Shown: positions 60,183 to 64,000 of the stretch, piece by piece
Layout of the letters: every line of letters begins with the position of its first letter
Numbering within the stretch: the first letter of the stretch is position 1
Position numbers and translations under genes: made by a program
Notes under the pieces: generated by a model
The model's database searches: none
What the model saw: only the letters and a program-made list of their open reading frames with translations
Told to the model about the DNA's origin: nothing
Assembly (NCBI GenBank): GCA_051294375.1
Contig: CM119267.1
Coordinates: 6,866,550-6,930,549, forward strand
Origin: Paraspadella gotoi
Taxonomy: Eukaryota > Chaetognatha
Length of the DNA stretch: 64,000 bases
Direction: 5' to 3'

Positions 60183-60561
60183 ATTCTTGACCTTGTCAAC
60201 GAGTCCGCCTTGTCGCTATTTTTGCTGTCAACCGCCGCCGCCTCCGCCGCCTCNNNNNNNNNNNNNNNNNNCGCCGCCGCCTCCGCCGCCGCAATTATTC
60301 TGGAGTGGAATCTCTTCAACCGTGAATGACCTTTTCTCTTCTCGTATTCAGAAAGAGATTCAGAAGAGAGAAACGAGAGAAGACAGAAAAAAAAAAAATG
60401 ATAAACAAAAAAAGATTGTAACTGAAAAAAAAAAACATTGAAGAAAATAATCTCGCGACAGAATGCGATCGCTAAGCTAAGGATATAACTTAAATATACA
60501 TGGGACAAACCGTTGAGTCGACGGCCCTCTCCGGGCCACTGTCCAACCGGTCCAACCGGTG
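55052..60561. other. Intergenic; no gene supported
   Basis: AT-rich, with GAC and GA-rich tracts (56,347-56,460), a CT tract (56,596-56,666), a GC-rich island with the palindrome TTCCGGCGCCGGAA (57,353-57,366), degenerate TTAGGG repeats (58,590-58,770), a GAC tract (60,151-60,182) and a CCG repeat broken by an N gap (60,230-60,295). The acidic ORF at 56,208-56,534 is mostly GAC/GAA repeat. An open stretch near 57,737-57,812 ends at a GTGAGC donor but has no clear acceptor. Confidence 0.5.
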
Positions 60562-60655
60562 ATGCGTGTCGCTCAAGAGTTTTTCGTCTCCTTGACGACG
60601 AATTTGCGGCGCGAAACGTTTTTCGTTTTGTTGTCCGCCATCTTGTTAGGAGTGG
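60562..60655 (+). CDS. Olfactomedin gene exon 1: start and hydrophobic signal
   Basis: ATG at 60,562; donor GTGG|GTGAGT, phase 1. The n-region contains two Arg before the hydrophobic core. It joins exon 2 (acceptor TTTACCAG) to give GVVASPRTTW, a plausible cleavage region. An opposite-strand ATGGCGGAC in this exon opens only a short frame and is not called. Confidence 0.75.
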
Positions 60656-60915
60656 GTGAGTCATTAAAACAAACGTAACAAACCTAATTCCAAAAAGCTG
60701 ACGATACAATTTTCGTTTACCAGTGGCTTCGCCGCGGACGACGTGGCCCACGTGGTCGTCCCTTCCTCGCAACTGCTCCGATCCCGTCTTCGATTTGGCC
60801 GGAATCGGTCGCCCGCGCATCGTCTTGGACAAATGGGTCAAGCAGAGAATAGGATTTTGGATGCAGGATTCTTCTCCACTGCCGGGTGAGGTTTATTTGT
60901 GTCCCTGTCTCTCTG

Positions 60916-60975
<60 letters not shown>

Positions 60976-62634
60976 CTCTTTCTAATGAGTGGTCCTTTTA
61001 TTCGATTGAAACGGGTTAAAAAATATTACATCCATTTAATGATAAGGGTTGCCAAGCTCTAAGGGACTTTACAAACTGGGCTGTGAGTGAGTTCTTATCC
61101 TGTTAGAGAGATAGAGACAAAGTCAGCTCGTTTATTAAATGAAGAAATAATTTACATATTGGTTGTATCAAATTCGCAGCTTTTTTGAGCGTCAAATACA
61201 TACACACACACAAACTACACAAACAAACGCACACAAATTCAAACTTCGCAATTGTCAAAGAAAAGCTTCTTTTTCTCTTTCCTTATTTGTTTCCCTTTCT
61301 GCCCCGCCCTTTCTTTTACCGTCGGGGATCAATCGAATTCAATGACCTTCGACCAAAAAGGCCGATGGTCTTTCAATTGACCTTTTTTGACTCTCTTTGC
61401 CGACCTCGTTCCGCTCAAATTCAAACTCTCTTTTGTTAGCTTCTTTAGTTTTGTCCCTATATATCTTGGGCGGGCATTGCCCGGGTTTACCAAGTCTTGA
61501 TTATAGCAGCTTTAGTTATTACCCGATGGGGCCGGTGGATCACTGGCTCAATAAGTAAAGCACCTGCTACCGGGTTCAATCCTAACCCGCTTCCTGCGTG
61601 AGGACGGACGTAAACCCACCAATCCCAATCCAGGACCCGTTCCGTGGCTGTTAGACTTAGAGTCTGTAGTCGGGCAATGTAATATGTGTAAATTCAATCT
61701 CATTTAAGATCATATTAGATAATCATCCCTAACATATGTTTGTGGATAAGGCAGAAGATGACTATCCGTAACTTCTATAACCCCCTCTAGCAGAAATGGA
61801 ACGGGTCCTGGGCTTGGAACCAGGCTTAAGGGTTTGCCACGCCCCCAAGGCGGCTTACGGCCGTCCTCACTCTTCCCGCAGGGTAGGTACCGGGTTGGGA
61901 TTGAACCCGGTACCTAGTGGTCATGAGCTGATGGCTTTACTCAATGAGCCACCGGGTCACAACTGAAATAGTCATGCTTATAGGCGGGGTGAACCCAGGC
62001 AATGCCCGACGACATTTTCACCCCGCATGTCAACTTCAGTCGTGACCCAATGGCTCATGACCATTAGATACCGGGATCCATCCCTCATGTTACCTACCCA
62101 GCGGGAAGGGTGAAGACGGCCTTAAACCCTCAAGCCTGGTTCTAAGCACAGGACCCGTTCCACGGCTGCCACAGGGGGTTAGAGAAGTTGCGGACATCAC
62201 TCTTCAGCCCACTTCGCGCCTTACTCTCATATCTTCCGGCTGACTTAAAGCTTTGCCCCTCTTGAACCCTCCCCCAACGCCCCAAAATCCCCACCCTCTC
62301 CCACATCCCTTCAAGGCAGAGAAGACGACGTCTACGTCTCTTCCGAACTCTACACCATCTTCCACTTCGCCAACGAGTCCAGCCTCAAGTCTCTTCGCCT
62401 CCGCCACCGACTCGCCCTACCGTTCAACGGCGGACTCTGGGTCGGGAGTTCCGTCGTTCGCAAGGGTCATCTCTTTTACTCGCAGTTCGAAAATTGGAGG
62501 ATCATCGTCAAGTTTGATCTGGAAGGACGGTGAGGAAAAAAGTGGGATGGTTGACGTTTCTGTCTCTGTCTCTCTACGCTACTCCCAATTCATAAAATTC
62601 TCTCCTAATTTCCCTCAAAAGTGGGATGGTTGGC

Positions 62635-62667
<33 letters not shown>

Positions 62668-64000
62668 CGCTTCCCCCAATTCATAAAATTCTCTGTCTCT
62701 GTCTCTCTCTCTCTTCGCTTCCCCCAATTCATAAAATTCTCTGTCTCTGTCTCACTCTCTCTTCGCTTCCCCCAATTCATAAAATTCTCTGTCTCTGTCT
62801 CACTCTCTCTTCGCTTCCCCCAATTCATAAAATTCTCTGTCTCTCTCTCTCTACTCTTCCCCCAATTCATCAAATTCTCTCCAAATTTCCCTCAAAAAGC
62901 CGCATCGTCATGAAGAGACTCTTGCCGAGCGTATTGGTGGAGGAGGAGGACTACGCCGATCGGCGACGAACCTTCGTCGAGTTCGCCGCCGACGAGGAGG
63001 GTCTCTATCTCATCTACTCCAATTTCGTCGGCGATGTCCACGTGTCCCTTATCAACGAGACGTCGCTGCAGTTCGTCAAGACCTGGGTAAGTTGAGGAAG
63101 GGAACGCTGTGTTCCGATAGCGCTCCATTTCGGCTTAAATTCAGAAATTAAATAAATGTTTAAAGGTTAAAGGTTAGGGATATGGATTAGTTTAAAGATT
63201 AGGTTAAATATTAAGGATATGGGTTAGTTTAAACTTTAAAGATAAAGTTAAAGATTAATGATAAGGGGTAATTTAAAGAATAGTTAAAGGTTAGGGAAAG
63301 GGGTTAGGTTAATGATTAAGTGTTACATTAAGGATTTTATTAAAGGGTTAAAGATTAGGGTTTAGGGTTAAGGGACAAGGTTACAGGTTGAGGATTGAGG
63401 TAAGTTTAAACTTTAAAAATTAGGTTAAAGGTTTACTGCGAATATTTTTTTTGGTCTTCACACCTGCGGAAATGAGCGTTCGTGATTTTACCCGAACAAA
63501 ATGATCAACATAATTTAAAAAAAAAAATTCAAATGGTCAAATAGTTAAATGACAGAAAAGAGCTTAAGCGAAGCAAAATATATTTAACAAATACAATAAT
63601 AGTTAGTTTAAAGATTCGGTTAAAGGTTAAGGATAGGGGTTAGGTTAAGGATTAGAGGTTAAGTTTAAGATTTTATTATGGATTAGGATTAAGGATCAAG
63701 AATTAAAGTTTAAGGGAAAAGGTTATAGGTTAAGGATAGGGGTTAGATTAAAGATTAAGGGTTATATTAAAGGTTATAGATTTAGTTAAACACAAGTGAT
63801 AAAAAATAAAATTAAATATTTATATTAAAATTAAGTTCAGGGATTAGGAACAGATATAGAGCGCTTTTGAAAAATAGAGCCAAAGGTCGGGGGGGATGAT
63901 AATTTACTCCTCGCTTCAGGTTACGGACATCAGCAAATATTACTTGGCTCGACTCGTGATTGTCGCCGGTCAGTTGTATCCCGTTCGCACGACGCTTAAC
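60562..64000 (+). CDS. Olfactomedin-domain protein, 5' part
   Basis: Exons 60,562-60,655, 60,724-60,885, 62,316-62,529, 62,900-63,086 and 63,920-64,000 (runs off the window). Phases 1, 1, 2, 0 join a single frame of 246 residues. Residues about 19-33 (TFFVLLSAILLGVV) are a signal peptide or signal anchor. The olfactomedin domain starts at Cys49 (NCSD, possible N-glycosylation). It shows IVLDKWVKQRIGFWMQD, LALPFNGGLWVGSSVVRKGH plus LFYSQFENWRIIVKFDL, FVEFAADEEGLYLIYSN (the Ala-x-Asp-Glu-x-Gly-Leu core) and VTDISKYYLARLVIVAGQLY. The five-bladed propeller is expected outside the cell in adhesion or signalling. The last strands and the second domain Cys lie beyond the window, so further domains cannot be excluded. 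Confidence 0.88.
61085..61180 (+). repeat. Dispersed repeat core, diverged copy
   Basis: CAAAGTCAGCTCGTTTATTAAATGAAG and ATATTGGTTGTATCAAATT match the core at 4,615 and 16,015 with changes. Weak but in the same order. Confidence 0.5.
61528..61690 (+). mobile_element. tRNA-derived SINE, family 2, copy A
   Basis: Head with A box CTGGCTCAATAAGTAAAGC and B box CGGGTTCAATCC; body includes CAGGACCCGTTCCGTGGCTG and ends near GGGCAATG. It lies in intron 2 of the olfactomedin gene, head-to-tail and head-to-head with copies B and C. Confidence 0.8.
61785..61970 (-). mobile_element. tRNA-derived SINE, family 2, copy B
   Basis: Minus strand reads GGTGGCTCATTGAGTAAAGC (A box), GGGTTCAATCCCAACCCGG (B box), then GGACGGCCGTAAGCCGCCTT and GGACCCGTTCC. 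Same family as A and C in opposite orientation. Confidence 0.8.
62030..62190 (+). mobile_element. tRNA-derived SINE, family 2, copy C
   Basis: Plus strand: GTGACCCAATGGCTCATGAC, degenerate B box, GAAGACGGCCTTAAACCCTC and GGACCCGTTCCACGGCTG. More diverged head than A and B. It ends about 125 bp before olfactomedin exon 3. Confidence 0.75.
62575..62890. repeat. Minisatellite of splice-acceptor-like units
   Basis: Six units of about 50-60 bp, each a CT/GTCTCT tract followed by CTTCCCCCAATTCATAAAATT. The first and last units continue with AATTTCCCTCAAAA, which in the last copy leads to the acceptor of olfactomedin exon 4. It spans most of intron 3 and reads open on the plus strand, so the long ORF there is misleading. 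Confidence 0.85.
63087..63919. repeat. Degenerate TTAGG/TTAAAG-rich intron
   Basis: Intron 4 of the olfactomedin gene. It contains two clusters of GGTTAAAGGTTAGGG-like units (63,160-63,430 and 63,600-63,790) separated by AT-rich sequence. No exon seen. Confidence 0.65.

Noticed and set aside
60560-60650. Minus-strand start ATGGCGGACAAC with a Kozak-like context
   Set aside because: It opens only about 22 codons before a stop, with no usable donor. The plus strand here is a well-phased exon.
60083-60841. 252-aa minus-strand ORF
   Set aside because: It spans a CCG repeat with an N gap and poly-A. The plus-strand olfactomedin exons 1-2 explain the coding signal at its right end.

Overview
This window looks like a draft scaffold from an intron-rich invertebrate animal genome. 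It has nine runs of N, AT-rich introns, very long (CT)n/(GA)n tracts, many GAC/GTC trinucleotide tracts, tRNA-derived SINEs and GT-AG spliced genes with GC-rich third codon positions. I cannot place the lineage. Apart from short terminal ORFs, the genes are split into exons of about 60-900 bp, so I rebuilt them by hand from splice sites, intron phase and domain motifs.

Left part (1-21 kb): mostly non-genic. It holds a minisatellite (about 400-640), an AT-rich roughly 525-bp tandem array (1.37-2.56 kb), a minus-strand LTR/primer-binding-site remnant (4.1-4.5 kb), an isolated candidate terminal exon (6.63-6.76 kb), SINEs, and one well-supported minus-strand gene of five exons (14,246-18,226; 179 aa) that no single ORF reveals. 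It vaguely resembles sperm/ciliary microtubule inner proteins.

Middle (21.5-41.4 kb, plus strand): a single-pass membrane protein gene with a signal peptide, a SUEL/galactose-binding lectin domain, a CUB domain, a Thr/Ser stalk, a poly-Asp segment, one transmembrane helix and a long cytoplasmic tail. Twelve exons join in phase; the last two do not join cleanly. Its first intron carries a large inverted-repeat system (22.8-28.5 kb) that looks like an invertible segment or two merged haplotypes.

Right part: a complete 16-exon gene (43,680-54,726; 721 aa, in phase throughout) for a mitochondria-eating protein (MIEAP/SPATA18) homologue. A three-exon rhodopsin-like GPCR gene (426 aa) lies antisense in its fourth intron. 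Two tRNA loci lie in its tenth intron: an intact tRNA-Asp(GTC) and a degenerate tRNA-Pro-like copy. From 60,562 to the window edge is the 5' part of a secreted or type II membrane olfactomedin-domain gene, with a SINE cluster in its second intron.

The genes look functionally independent. The only structural link is the nested GPCR. The SUEL/CUB receptor, the olfactomedin protein and the GPCR are cell-surface or secreted; MIEAP is expected to act at mitochondria.
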